Positions 38,292 through 47,994 of a DNA stretch of 61,946 nucleotides are shown piece by piece. Made by a program: the position numbers and the translations under genes. Below the pieces are notes generated by a model. That model did not search any database, had not been told where the DNA came from, and saw only the letters and a list, made by a program, of their open reading frames with translations. Position 1 is the first letter of the stretch. Each line of letters starts with the position of its first letter. This stretch comes from Chroogloeocystis siderophila 5.2 s.c.1. Lineage in GTDB: Bacteria; Cyanobacteriota; Cyanobacteriia; Cyanobacteriales; Chroococcidiopsidaceae. The stretch lies in NCBI RefSeq assembly GCF_001904655.1, contig NZ_MRCC01000021.1:1-61946 (forward strand), given 5' to 3'.

Positions 38292-38825
38292 TTACTCAGG
38301 TTTTGCTGCTGGTGCAGAAACACCAATACACGCTGCTGCTAACTCAGGGTGAACTTTAGGATCAATTCTGACTCCCCTACTGCTGAAGTCAACGCAAGTT
38401 TTAACTAGAGTAAGACTCGTGTCAAGACGACGTTGTTTTACAATTTCATCTGTAAGACGGCGACAATTTCCTCCTACTTTTCCTCCTAAAGGAATCATCA
38501 AAGAGAATGTAGCACCATATACCTCACGCTCTCTACTTAGCGAACTCATGTAGCCATTAAGTGCAACACTAGGTGTGCTACAGCTAATTCCTGGACCAAA
38601 GTTATACTCACCAATAGTTTGATTCAGAATTCCTACATTCTGCACAGAGCCAGTATTGATTTGAGAAGTTTCAGCATTGTTGTTTTGAGCATTATCAAGC
38701 TGAAAGCTACTATTCAAATTTTTGGCATCTTTACTATAATACGTGACCGATTGATTCTCACTTGCAAATACTGGATGCGATAGTAATAACATTGCTGCTG
38801 TACACAAGTAGATATAACGCTTCAT
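38292..38825 (-). CDS. Secreted hypothetical protein with four cysteines
   Basis: 177 residues. Signal peptide MKRYIYLCTAAMLLLSHPVF with cleavage near FAS. The mature part begins with a Asn/Gln/Ser-rich stretch to about residue 75, then a core with four Cys (GISCSTP, GNCRRL, KTCVDF, AACIGV) that could form disulfides. I know no family for it. The second secreted gene lies 69 bases upstream on the same strand, so they probably form a unit. Both would act in periplasm or outside. Confidence 0.6.
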   Translation of the reverse strand: MKRYIYLCTAAMLLLSHPVFASENQSVTYYSKDAKNLNSSFQLDNAQNNNAETSQINTGSVQNVGILNQTIGEYNFGPGISCSTPSVALNGYMSSLSREREVYGATFSLMIPLGGKVGGNCRRLTDEIVKQRRLDTSLTLVKTCVDFSSRGVRIDPKVHPELAAACIGVSAPAAKPE

Positions 38826-38894
38826 TTTTCCTCCTAATTATCAAAGAGAAAGTCCGAGGTGCACCTCGGATCTTCCTCCACTGCTTTGAGCTAA

Positions 38895-39260
38895 TTAGAA
38901 GTTAGTGAAAGCAGTTGTTCTGTGTTCATGGCTAGTGTTACCAAAGTGGCTGCTGGTGTAACCATTAGCTTTATTTTCTACTAAGTAAGTACCAGCACTG
39001 AGATAACCAGAAGTAGCATTGACATCCTCAAAAGAAAAACCGCTCTGATCGAATTTGATATTAGAGTAGTCCTTGTCGGCGTAGGCAAAAGAAGCTTCAA
39101 ACCCTTTACGAACTTCGTAGGAGCTAATATTAATATGGCTATTACCATAACTCCAGCCATCAGTGTACTTATTAGAAACTCCAACTTCACCAGCAAAAGC
39201 AGCGAAGGGGGAAAGAGCTACAGCTAATGTGGGTAGAACTACAGCGAACTTTTTCAACAT
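38895..39260 (-). CDS. Secreted beta-rich hypothetical protein
   Basis: 121 residues from ATG 39260, preceded by AGAGGT. Signal peptide MLKKFAVVLPTLAVALSPFA, cleavage near AFA. The mature chain is rich in Ser, Tyr, Asn and Gly with alternating patterns (WSYGNSHINISSYEV), like a beta-sandwich or repeat fibre, and ends HRTTAFTNF with a C-terminal Phe. No family was recognised. A longer start at 39329 is unlikely because it hides the signal peptide. It probably forms a pair with the gene at 38292-38825. Confidence 0.6.
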   Translation of the reverse strand: MLKKFAVVLPTLAVALSPFAAFAGEVGVSNKYTDGWSYGNSHINISSYEVRKGFEASFAYADKDYSNIKFDQSGFSFEDVNATSGYLSAGTYLVENKANGYTSSHFGNTSHEHRTTAFTNF

Positions 39261-39654
39261 AAATACCTCTTTTGATAGTTGCGTATTAGGTGGAGCAGTT
39301 GTTATCTGCATGACCTTAGTATCAGTCAAATTACTGAGTTAGTAAAGATACAACTCTACTTCTTGGTATTTTTTTTACATACAAGTAAGAATTTACACTG
39401 ATGCCAAGACCCCAAAGTACTACAAAATATTGGCAAAATACAGTTTTTTTCAGAGTATGTTGTAAACATAAAGTTGAAAGAGAATTCAGTATTGCTAGAA
39501 GCACTTGAGAAAAAACAACTATTTTTTTAAGCATTTCTACGTAAATTCTCGGTTGACTGCTGATACTTGATTTACTCCTGTAGATAAAGGAAAGCAAGAC
39601 TAATAAACTTTTAAACTCAAAAGCATTCTTGTACAAAACTATTGAGCCTAACTT
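39261..39654. other. 394-base intergenic region
   Basis: AT-rich region between the divergent secreted-protein gene and the DUF2358 gene. A minus-strand frame that crosses it (39331-39729) shows no domain and overlaps the DUF2358 start, so I do not call it. No repeats or RNAs were recognised. Confidence 0.4.
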
Positions 39655-40044
39655 ATGGACGTTGTTAAAATCCTCAAACAGGACTATCAACGGTTTCCCG
39701 TGAATCAGACGTACAGCATCTACGCGCAAGATGTGTACTTCAAAGATCCCTTAAATGAATTTCGTGGCGTTGAGCGCTACAAAGCAATGATCGGTTTTAT
39801 CGAAACATGGTTCATTGCGCCCAAAATGGACTTACACGATATCCGTCGTGAGGGAGACACGATTAAAACCGAGTGGACTTTAAGTTGGAACACTCCTGTA
39901 CCCTGGAAACCTCGAATTACGATTCCTGGTTGGAGTGAGTTGCGCGTCAATCAACAGGACATTATTACTTCTCATGTCGATTATTGGAAATGTTCGCGCC
40001 TCGACGTGATTAAACAGCACCTATTTCCTACCAAGAATAGATAG
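39655..40044 (+). CDS. DUF2358 (NTF2/SnoaL-like) protein
   Basis: 129 residues. The pattern [20 protein letters not shown], then [18 protein letters not shown] and [15 protein letters not shown] is the DUF2358 family, common in cyanobacteria and plant plastids, with an NTF2-like fold. No function is known. It starts 44 bases before the ArsA-like gene and may be co-transcribed with it. Confidence 0.88.
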   Translation: MDVVKILKQDYQRFPVNQTYSIYAQDVYFKDPLNEFRGVERYKAMIGFIETWFIAPKMDLHDIRREGDTIKTEWTLSWNTPVPWKPRITIPGWSELRVNQQDIITSHVDYWKCSRLDVIKQHLFPTKNR

Positions 40045-40087
40045 AGTAAAGAAATATAAACATTGCTTAGACAGGACAAAAGTATTC

Positions 40088-41275
40088 ATGCGTGTAATTC
40101 TAATGACAGGCAAAGGAGGAGTCGGAAAAACCTCTGTTGCTGCGGCTACTGGACTTCGTTGCGCAGAGTTAGGCTATCGCACACTCGTTTTGAGTACCGA
40201 TCCAGCACATTCACTTGCAGATAGTTTTGACTTAGAACTCGGACACGATCCGCGACAAGTCCGCCCAAACCTCTGGGGAGCCGAATTAGACGCATTATTA
40301 GAACTAGAAGGTAACTGGGGAGCCGTTAAGCGCTATATTACTCAAGTTTTACAAGCACGAGGACTCGACGGAGTACAAGCTGAGGAACTCGCAATTTTGC
40401 CTGGAATGGATGAAATTTTCGGCTTGGTACGCATGAAGCGCCACTACGATGAAGGCGAGTTCGATGTCTTGATTATCGACTCGGCTCCAACTGGTACTGC
40501 TTTGCGTTTATTGAGTTTACCCGAAGTTAGCGGCTGGTATATGCGACGGTTCTACAAGCCATTACAAAAGATGTCTGTAGCGTTAAGACCGCTTGTAGAG
40601 CCTTTATTTCGACCGATCGCAGGATTTTCTTTGCCTGACAAAGAAGTTATGGATGCACCGTATGAATTTTACGAGCAAATCGAAGCCTTAGAAAAAGTCT
40701 TAACCGATAATATGCAAACTTCGGTGCGCTTGGTAACAAATCCAGAAAAGATGGTATTAAAAGAATCGCTACGCGCTCATGCTTATTTAAGTTTGTATAA
40801 TGTAGCAACAGATTTAGTCGTTGCAAATCGCATTATTCCTGAAGAAGTTCAAGATCCTTTCTTTCAAAGATGGAAAGAAAATCAACAGCAATATCGCCAA
40901 GAAATTTATGAAAATTTCCGTCCGTTACCTGTAAAGGAAGTCCCTTTATATTCTGAAGAAATGTGCGGTTTAGCAGCTTTAGAGCGACTTAAAGATACGC
41001 TTTATAAAGACGAAGACCCGACGCAAGTTTATTACAAAGAAACGACTGTACGCGTTGTTCAAGATAACAATCAGTACAGCTTAGAGCTTTATTTACCAGG
41101 AATTGCTAAAGATAATGTTCAATTAAGCAAAACTGGGGATGAATTAAATATTACCATCGGTAATCATCGGCGTAACTTGGTATTACCGCAAGCTTTAGCC
41201 GCATTGCAGCCAGCAGGTGCCAAGATGGAGGATGATTATTTAAAGATTCGTTTTGCTGATGGTGTAAGGGCTTAG
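40088..41275 (+). CDS. ArsA/Get3-like ATPase with C-terminal HSP20-like domain
   Basis: 395 residues. Deviant Walker [11 protein letters not shown] (residues 7-16), switch motifs ([26 protein letters not shown]) and, at about 310-392, an alpha-crystallin-like domain ([20 protein letters not shown]). Cyanobacterial ArsA homologues of this kind are not arsenite pumps; they resemble Get3 and may handle membrane-protein substrates or act as chaperones. The gene ends in a repeat element. Confidence 0.88.
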   Translation: MRVILMTGKGGVGKTSVAAATGLRCAELGYRTLVLSTDPAHSLADSFDLELGHDPRQVRPNLWGAELDALLELEGNWGAVKRYITQVLQARGLDGVQAEELAILPGMDEIFGLVRMKRHYDEGEFDVLIIDSAPTGTALRLLSLPEVSGWYMRRFYKPLQKMSVALRPLVEPLFRPIAGFSLPDKEVMDAPYEFYEQIEALEKVLTDNMQTSVRLVTNPEKMVLKESLRAHAYLSLYNVATDLVVANRIIPEEVQDPFFQRWKENQQQYRQEIYENFRPLPVKEVPLYSEEMCGLAALERLKDTLYKDEDPTQVYYKETTVRVVQDNNQYSLELYLPGIAKDNVQLSKTGDELNITIGNHRRNLVLPQALAALQPAGAKMEDDYLKIRFADGVRA

Positions 41276-41321
41276 CAACTAAAGTTGCAGCTAAATAAAC
41301 TAAAGTCTGTGAACGCAGACT
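41275..41321. repeat. Double-hairpin interspersed repeat
   Basis: First hairpin: GCAACT (41275-41280) with AGTTGC (41283-41288). Second: AGTCTG (41304-41309) with CAGACT (41316-41321). The arrangement and the spacer text AGCTAAATAAACTAA resemble an interspersed cyanobacterial repeat I know from intergenic DNA. It begins on the last base of the ArsA-like gene stop codon. Confidence 0.6.
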
Positions 41322-41373
41322 AACTATTGTATAAGGTAAATATTGCTCTTCTAACACCTGTCAATGTATCACT

Positions 41374-41395
41374 TCTCCCCCAATTTTGGGGGAGA
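41374..41395. repeat. 10-bp perfect hairpin (C-rich/G-rich)
   Basis: TCTCCCCCAA (41374-41383) and TTGGGGGAGA (41386-41395) with a 2-nt loop. Such C5/G5 palindromes are common intergenic repeats in cyanobacteria. It lacks a T-run. Confidence 0.6.
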
Positions 41396-41440
41396 CTGTA
41401 AGAGGGCAAAATTTGCCAAAGTGCGATCGCACAAACATTC

Positions 41441-41687
41441 AAGATGAACTCCTAACCGGAAAAGCGCGTCAGCTTCATGTAGTGATGTGCAAGTGACACA
41501 AGGATATTGGCGTTGTGGATTTGACAACCCAGAAGAGTTACTAGCAGACTATGGATGGAAAGCAAAGGTCATTCAACCTGGAGATGACGGCGCATATTTT
41601 GGGCGCTATACTCGTAAATTGCCACCTCGTGATGTTCCCAATGTCGAACGGGTATTTCTTGTAACGGCGCAGAGACTTCCTCAGTAA
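41441..41687 (+). pseudogene. C-terminal remnant of a leucine carboxyl methyltransferase-like gene
   Basis: The frame from 41487 reads GYWRCGFDNPEELLADYGWK and then FGRYTRKLPPRDVPNVERVF, which resembles the C-terminal end of LCMT/Ppm1-type SAM methyltransferases. The preceding DELLTGKARQ near 41442-41476 may be an earlier piece in another frame. The SAM-binding part is absent, so it is a relic. Upstream boundary uncertain. Confidence 0.5.
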
Positions 41688-41709
41688 ACTTAATGTCCTT
41701 ATTCTATAT

Positions 41710-42849
41710 CTAAGTTCTAATCTGTACTGGCATAATCAAATAAGTCATTTTTACACCACTCAAAGGCGTTAAAATCACTGGGCTGGTGGGCGTGTTAATC
41801 TGCATTTGAATTTCTGAACTGGGGAGTGCTTTTAAGCCATCAACTAGATATTTAATATTAAAGGCAATATCAATACTGTCGCCAGAAATTTGCGCAGCCA
41901 TTGATTCTCTACCACTACCAATATCTTGCGCATCAACCGACAAAGCTAATTCTTGTCTTGAGCTATCGAGTGTAAACTTAACAATATTATTTTTCTGGTC
42001 TGCTAAGACTGCAATGCGTTCGATCGCACTGAGTAAATATTTGCGTTCGAGTGTGACTTGAATTTCAAATTGACGGGGAATCAGTTGACGATAAGCAGGA
42101 TACTGTCCTTCCAAAGTACGGCTGGTTAGCCTTTGATTTTCCCATTCAAAAACAATTTGTCCGCGATCGCAATACAACGCCAGTGATTCACTTTGATCGC
42201 GCATTCCTAGCATCCTTTCTAGTTCGCGCAAAGCCTTTGCTGGTACTGTTACCTCTAATCGCGTTGTCTCAGCTTCTACTGAAGCATTTTCATTAATTGT
42301 TTGTACAACTGCCAAACGATGACCGTCCGTAGATGCAAATTCTAGAGTATCTTGTTCTAAAGTCAGATGTAGTCCAGATAGTATTTGTTTCGTTTCATCT
42401 GCACTCGTTGCAAACAAAGAACCGCGTAGCCCTTCGGTTAAAGCTTCTGCTGGAAGATAAATCGTTTCACCTTCGACAACAGGTAATTCGGGAAATTCTT
42501 CAACTCCCATACCCCGCACTTGATATTTTCCCGAAGTCGATGTGATCGTCGCGCTTAACGGCGTATCGCCTTCATCATCAATCGTCAATTCTCCTTGTGG
42601 CATTCGAGAGATAATGTCATTGAGTAACTTTGCTGGAAGGGCAATTTCTCCACCAGTTTCGACTTGTGCAGCAAAGCTAGTCCGAATTCCTAAGCTAAGA
42701 TCGAACGCAGTTAAACTAACCTGTCCTTGTTGCGCGTCTGCGGTTAAGAGGACGTTTGCCAAAATCGGATGCGTTGGACGTGAAGGAACCGCCCGACTTA
42801 CGAGTGACAAGTTTGTACTGATATCACTTTGGTTGCAAACGAATTTCAT
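41710..42849 (-). CDS. dnaN: DNA polymerase III beta subunit (sliding clamp)
   Basis: 379 residues, three clamp domains (about 1-120, 130-250, 255-379). MKFVCNQSDISTNLSLVSRA, then VPSRPTHPILANVL and the C-terminal YLIMPVQIRT are diagnostic. The C-terminal part normally binds clamp partners. The candidate oriC starts directly upstream of its ATG (42849), a known arrangement in cyanobacteria where dnaN borders the origin. Confidence 0.97.
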   Translation of the reverse strand: MKFVCNQSDISTNLSLVSRAVPSRPTHPILANVLLTADAQQGQVSLTAFDLSLGIRTSFAAQVETGGEIALPAKLLNDIISRMPQGELTIDDEGDTPLSATITSTSGKYQVRGMGVEEFPELPVVEGETIYLPAEALTEGLRGSLFATSADETKQILSGLHLTLEQDTLEFASTDGHRLAVVQTINENASVEAETTRLEVTVPAKALRELERMLGMRDQSESLALYCDRGQIVFEWENQRLTSRTLEGQYPAYRQLIPRQFEIQVTLERKYLLSAIERIAVLADQKNNIVKFTLDSSRQELALSVDAQDIGSGRESMAAQISGDSIDIAFNIKYLVDGLKALPSSEIQMQINTPTSPVILTPLSGVKMTYLIMPVQIRT

Positions 42850-43522
42850 TGATGTATCCAGCAGTTACTTGCGATCGCGTTATGGTCAAAACCAGCTTAG
42901 AGGAACTATCGTAACACTTGCTTTTGACATTTGCTGCAAACTATCTACTACGAAGTGTATTTATTATTTTTCTATAGTAGTAGTAGGCTCTGTGGAAATT
43001 GTGGAAAAAGTCAAAAAAATCTTTGCCTATCTCCGTTTTCACGGTTTAAGGTTGTGGAAAACTTGTGGAAAAAGCCCCGAGTTATTCACACAGTATTTAT
43101 ACTTAGTTAAGTTTTCCCCTAAATACCCTGTAGTTTTCCACAGACTTCCCCAAAGTTTTCCCCAGAAAGTTAAAAGTTTTTCACAAGGCAATCTTTTCTT
43201 AAATGTTCTTTAAGCTAAATTTAAGCCGAAATGCATTGAGATAATTAATACTACTTACACTTCTGTTTTGATTTAATAGTCAGAGCAATATATTACTAAA
43301 AGAAGTTGATAAGTCTCTACAGTACTATCACTGAACTCAACTTAGGTCAACAATTGAATATACAAGATTATCAGTAAGATTGCGATTATAGAAAAAATAA
43401 TATTCAGTTAATCTAAAAAAAAACTATAATTAGTAGCTAAAACTGATTTGTACCTTAATTACTCTTAAATTTAATAAACCAGAAAAATATATACTATCAA
43501 TCAATCACGAATTACTGAAAAT
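42850..43522. other. Candidate chromosomal origin (oriC) next to dnaN
   Basis: The gap is about 670 bases with no supported gene. DnaA-box-like 9-mers: TGTGGAAAT 42991-42999, TGTGGAAAA 43000-43008, 43053-43061 and 43064-43072, TTATTCACA 43082-43090, TTTTCCACA 43134-43142 and TTTTTCACA 43177-43185. The reading is two orientations within 195 bases. An AT-rich stretch follows at about 43370-43500 and could be the unwinding region. Known cyanobacterial origins sit beside dnaN. A plus-strand frame (42542-43213) across it is antisense and not believed. Confidence 0.8.
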
Positions 43523-44683
43523 ATGTTCGTATCCGAGCGGATCTTATCATTATCTACAAATACAAAAGTTACCCCAGGAAAAAGACTAAGCTCTCAACAA
43601 CAAACAGCTTTAGGCATAGTTGCACGTCTTCATGGAAAACGCGATGTAGTATTAGCAATTGATTTAACTGAAAGTGTAGGCATTAATAATGAAGGTCGTA
43701 TTCGATTAAAGCAAATTATTGAGGATAGTTTAAAACCAGGAGATTCAGTATATATTGTTCCTTTTGCAGCAGAAGTAACTCAACTACACGGACTATCTGA
43801 TGTATATCCTTTAGGATCACCAATTGAATTTAGTAACAATCAAGAAAGTTTTGACAAGATTATTCAAAAAATTCCATTATCAGCAGATTTAAAGTTACAA
43901 AATACAGATATTCAACGAGCAGAGCTCACTATATATCAAGGCTTAGCTCAGCTTAATCAAAATCGTCTTCAACAAAATCAACCGATTAAAGCACAATCAG
44001 TTGTTTGGGTTACCGATGCTCCTTTACTAGCAAAGTCTGGAAACGATTGGATTGAAACGCCAGTCAATAGTCCTTTTCGAGTAGCAGATTCTTCTCAAAG
44101 TAAAGAACGACAAGCATGGATCAATATTTTACCTTTAAAGAAAAGAGAGCTAACAATTGAAAACTCAGCGTCTCAGCAATATAAATTAGCGGTTGTTGAT
44201 ATAGAACCGACTGTGCAAGAATTTTGCACAATTGCACCAAATAACCAAGAATTTTGTAAAGTTAACTCTTACTTGTTAGGGCAATTGTGGCTACCTTTTC
44301 TTATAGCCATCTTAGGAATAACTTCTATTTCATTTTTAGTTAATTATCTTGTAAATTTACGTAAAAAATGGCGTATTTTAGTTTCTACAGATTTAGAAGA
44401 ATATGAGGAGGAATGCTGCCCTTTATTACCTGGAAAATCTTTAGCTATAGGACAAGGTGATTCTAATTGTATTGATGAAATCGATTGTCCTGGTTCAGAG
44501 GTAAGAGCTTACTTAGAACGTGAAGGTAATCTGCTTTATTTAGTACCGACTCAGTTAGCACCAATTGAGTGGGAAGGTAAAGAAGTTAATAAAAAAACTC
44601 GTTTAAAGTGTAGCTTAATTAAACTAAATTGCCCAAGTGATAAACACGGAGATTTTTATATCAATATTCAAGTTAAAAGATAG
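43523..44683 (+). CDS. Membrane-anchored von Willebrand A domain protein
   Basis: 386 residues. Residues about 38-225 form a VWA domain with a metal-ion site D47-x-T49-x-S51 (LAIDLTESVG), which usually binds a partner protein through Mg2+. A single membrane helix lies at about 254-276 (LPFLIAILGITSISFLVNYL). No clear signal peptide, so topology is unsure. The C-terminal 105 residues (LPGKSLAIGQGDSNCIDEID, then GSEVRAYLEREGNLLYLVP) look like a beta-sandwich, possibly FHA-like but without clear phosphopeptide residues. It opens a four-gene operon, 21 bases before the tubulin-like gene. Confidence 0.85.
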   Translation: MFVSERILSLSTNTKVTPGKRLSSQQQTALGIVARLHGKRDVVLAIDLTESVGINNEGRIRLKQIIEDSLKPGDSVYIVPFAAEVTQLHGLSDVYPLGSPIEFSNNQESFDKIIQKIPLSADLKLQNTDIQRAELTIYQGLAQLNQNRLQQNQPIKAQSVVWVTDAPLLAKSGNDWIETPVNSPFRVADSSQSKERQAWINILPLKKRELTIENSASQQYKLAVVDIEPTVQEFCTIAPNNQEFCKVNSYLLGQLWLPFLIAILGITSISFLVNYLVNLRKKWRILVSTDLEEYEEECCPLLPGKSLAIGQGDSNCIDEIDCPGSEVRAYLEREGNLLYLVPTQLAPIEWEGKEVNKKTRLKCSLIKLNCPSDKHGDFYINIQVKR

Positions 44684-44704
44684 TTTATAAAATTAAAGCT
44701 AACT

Positions 44705-47700
44705 ATGTTGTATAGTAATCAATTTTTTATGAATGAACGGCAATACCAAGGTATAAACCGTACTATTTGTATTGGTTTAGGTGGTACTGGTAGAGATGTT
44801 CTAATGCGTATTCGTAGACTTATTGTAGACCGCTATAAAAATTTAGATAATTTACCGGTAGTTAGTTTTGTTCATATAGATACTGACAAAGAAGCAACAC
44901 AATCAGTTAGTTTGCGTGCAGGAAATGTTTATCAGGGTGTTGACTTAGGTTTTCAAGATGCAGAAAAAGCCAATGCTACAATGACTGCTACACAAGTTAC
45001 AGAACTAGTTCAAGGATTAGAACAGTGCAATCTCATTGGCGATCAGCCTAGTCCCTATAAACATATTGCTAAGTGGTTTCCACCCCAACTTTTAAGGAAT
45101 ATTAAAGTAATCGACCAGGGAGCAAAAGGCATTAGACCTATTGGAAGATTATCATTTTTTCATAACTACTTAAAAATTAAGCAAACAATTGAAGTTGCTG
45201 AACAACGTACGCGAGGACACGAACAAGAGTTACTACGAAAATTTGGTTTAATTGTCGATCCTGGATTAAATATTGTTGTTGTTGGTTCGCTGTGTGGTGG
45301 TACAGGTAGCGGTACTTTTTTAGATATGGCATATAGCCTGAGATATTCCTATCCTGAAGTTAAGCAACTTATTGGATATTTGGTGATTAGTCCAGAATTG
45401 TATGGTAACACGCCAAATATGTGTGCTAATACTTATGCAGCGCTGATGGAGCTTGATTATTATTCAAGTCCAGGCACAACATTTGAAGCTTGTTACGATC
45501 AACGATATCACATTAATATACAAGACAAACGCCCGCCATTTGATTATACTTACTTAGTTTCTAAATTTACAGAACAAGGTAACTATGTTATCGATAAACA
45601 GCGGAAACTCTGTAATGTAATTGCTAATAAAATCGCCTTAGACTTTTCAAGTGAGTTAGCTCCTGTTGTTAAAGGGATGCGCGATAATTTTGCTCAACAT
45701 CTTATTCAAGAAGACGATCATCCTCGTCCTAACACTCAAAATTATTTAACTTTTGGCTTAGCTGCTATTTATTTCCCACGCGATCGCATCTCACAAATTA
45801 CAGTGACACGCATCAGTAATAAACTCGTTAACTTTTGGTTACAAGGTGAGGGACAAAGCCCAGATCCACTAAAACTATTAGAACAGTTTTTCATCGAGTA
45901 TCATTGGCATAATAGCTTAGAGCAAAAAAATAGCATAATTGCTAAGTTAGAAGACTCAACACTTGAGAATGAAAAAAAAATTAATGCTTTGATGAGCGCC
46001 TGGAGATCAAAGTTAGAAAATAAAATTGCCGAGTGTAAAACAAAAGAAGACCGTTCGAGCTTGCTGCGTCAGCTTCAAAGAGACTTTCGCGAACAATTTT
46101 ATAAAATAAAATCAGGAGATACAGACACTAATCGGGGAGTGTGGTTAACAAAAGTTATTAAAGAAAGAGCCAGTTTAACTACAAAACTCTGCAACGACAT
46201 TGATAGTTATTTATATAGCTTGCTTCAACCTAGTAACCAATACTTCTCAATTATAAATAGTCGAAATTGGCTCGATGCAATTCAGTCTGAATTAAATACT
46301 TATCAATATGAAATCGAATCAAAAATTAAAAGCCTCACTGGTGGTAGTACCTTAGAACAATTAGAAAAAAAGTGGTTACAAACTAATAAAATAGTTCAGG
46401 ATATAGAAGAAGAATTTAGACTGATATTTAATACTAAAAATAGTCGCGTTCAAGATGAAGCAAGAAAGGCAGTAAAAGAGACAGAAACAGCAATCAAACA
46501 AAATTTTAACTTATCTGTAGCACTAGAAGCTTTAGAAGTGGTCAAAGTCCTACAGCATCACGTACAAGCAAAAGCAAATCAACTTACTTTATTAAGCCGC
46601 TCAGTAGAAGATTTAAAAAGTCACTACGAAAAATATCAAATCAAGCTGAAACAATCAAATTCGGATGAAATGAGCGGTGAGGAAATCTTCTCTGAAGAAG
46701 ATATAGAAAGTTGTTATGAAGCTTTACTACCATTAAGAGAATATCGTGCTCAATCGATTCAAATTACTCAAAAGATTTTAGAGTCTATCGGTGAAGGACA
46801 ATCTTTAGCAATTCTTCTCGCACAAAGCCATATTAGTACAGAGCAACTAAGACATGAAATTGACAATAGAGTAAATCAATTGTTTGGGTCGCGGAGTGCA
46901 GATACTGTACAATCAGTTATCAAGCGCTTCAATGAGAAGTATCCTGCTTCAGAACGTGCAGTGCGCCTTGGGCAAATTATTCGCGAAGCACAACCACTAC
47001 TACCACTTAATTTGACTGCGCCATACTTTCATAGCAGTTCCGCTAAAAAAAGCCAACTGATTGGTTTTAAAGATACAGATGAGCCAGAAGTTAAGCATTT
47101 TCATGAGATATTGACTAGCAAACTAGGAATTCCTGACAATGAACTTAAGTCTACTCAGCATGAAGACAAAGTTTTATTAATTACTGAATATGCTGCTTTT
47201 CCACTTAGATTGATTGATGGTTTAGAAAATTTAAGAAACCATTATATAAGACAGAAAAATCAACTTGGAAATGTGTCATTACATAATCACAGAAGTCAAG
47301 GATTTATAGATATTATTCCACCACCAGTAAAAAAAATGCTGGAATTACAAGATATTTTTTATCCTTGTCTTGCTTTGAATCTAATTCAAACTAATCCAGA
47401 GACTCAGGAACTTGAATTTCAATACTTCGATAATTTAAGAGGAGAGTACTATACTGCTTCGCTCAACTCATCTTGGAAAAAAGCTTTACAGGAATTAAGC
47501 GAGCATAACAATAAAACAAAAGCACTACAAGATCTACTTGATAACGTTATTTCACAAATTGAACATCAACCTAATAGATGGCAAGAATGTTATTTACCGC
47601 AACTACGTAAATTTGTGCAACAGGTTGATAATTTACCAGATAGCCACGAAAACTATCCTTATCGTTTGAGTGTTGTTGGTTCGCAGGGAAATGATTCTAC

Positions 47701-47986
47701 AACAGCAAAAGAAGGAGTCATTAACCGTTTCCAAGCGCGAATGCAGGAAAAACTTATGACTAGGATAGTATCTAATAACAACACTAATAGCGCGATCGCA
47801 TCCAGTCAAAAAGTATTGACAGGTGAAGTTTTAGTGCTTGAGCCTGCTGTTGATATTGAAGACAATAGAACAAAACGCCGTATCGAGATAGAACGTCTGA
47901 AGCAAGATCTTGCTGATGGTATTCTAACGCCAGAAGAATACCAGCAAGAGCATCAACAAATCATTGCTAAATATCCCTTGTGCTAG
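44705..47986 (+). CDS. Tubulin/FtsZ-like GTPase with long helical middle (Tubulin_2 type)
   Basis: 1093 residues. N-terminal GTP-binding fold: first loop IGLGGTGRDVLMRIRR (GLGGTG 24-29) and the tubulin signature loop GGTGSG at 198-203 (VVGSLCGGTGSGTFLDMAYS). This is the large Tubulin_2 branch, not FtsZ. Residues about 390-700 are charged, coiled-coil-like. The last 35 residues (RLKQDLADGILTPEEYQQEH) resemble a SHOCT tail. Met9 is an alternative start. No signal peptide or membrane helix, so cytosolic. The GTPase is predicted to polymerise or switch, working with the VWA protein and the MotAB-like pair of the same operon. Confidence 0.88.
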   Translation: MLYSNQFFMNERQYQGINRTICIGLGGTGRDVLMRIRRLIVDRYKNLDNLPVVSFVHIDTDKEATQSVSLRAGNVYQGVDLGFQDAEKANATMTATQVTELVQGLEQCNLIGDQPSPYKHIAKWFPPQLLRNIKVIDQGAKGIRPIGRLSFFHNYLKIKQTIEVAEQRTRGHEQELLRKFGLIVDPGLNIVVVGSLCGGTGSGTFLDMAYSLRYSYPEVKQLIGYLVISPELYGNTPNMCANTYAALMELDYYSSPGTTFEACYDQRYHINIQDKRPPFDYTYLVSKFTEQGNYVIDKQRKLCNVIANKIALDFSSELAPVVKGMRDNFAQHLIQEDDHPRPNTQNYLTFGLAAIYFPRDRISQITVTRISNKLVNFWLQGEGQSPDPLKLLEQFFIEYHWHNSLEQKNSIIAKLEDSTLENEKKINALMSAWRSKLENKIAECKTKEDRSSLLRQLQRDFREQFYKIKSGDTDTNRGVWLTKVIKERASLTTKLCNDIDSYLYSLLQPSNQYFSIINSRNWLDAIQSELNTYQYEIESKIKSLTGGSTLEQLEKKWLQTNKIVQDIEEEFRLIFNTKNSRVQDEARKAVKETETAIKQNFNLSVALEALEVVKVLQHHVQAKANQLTLLSRSVEDLKSHYEKYQIKLKQSNSDEMSGEEIFSEEDIESCYEALLPLREYRAQSIQITQKILESIGEGQSLAILLAQSHISTEQLRHEIDNRVNQLFGSRSADTVQSVIKRFNEKYPASERAVRLGQIIREAQPLLPLNLTAPYFHSSSAKKSQLIGFKDTDEPEVKHFHEILTSKLGIPDNELKSTQHEDKVLLITEYAAFPLRLIDGLENLRNHYIRQKNQLGNVSLHNHRSQGFIDIIPPPVKKMLELQDIFYPCLALNLIQTNPETQELEFQYFDNLRGEYYTASLNSSWKKALQELSEHNNKTKALQDLLDNVISQIEHQPNRWQECYLPQLRKFVQQVDNLPDSHENYPYRLSVVGSQGNDSTTAKEGVINRFQARMQEKLMTRIVSNNNTNSAIASSQKVLTGEVLVLEPAVDIEDNRTKRRIEIERLKQDLADGILTPEEYQQEHQQIIAKYPLC

Positions 47987-47994
47987 TGAACAGG

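Noticed and set aside
39331-39729. 132-residue minus-strand frame
   Set aside because: No domain, overlaps the start of the DUF2358 gene, AT-rich intergenic composition.
42542-43213. 223-residue plus-strand open frame across the dnaN 5-prime end and the DnaA boxes
   Set aside because: Antisense to dnaN for its first half, no domain, and it runs through the origin sites.
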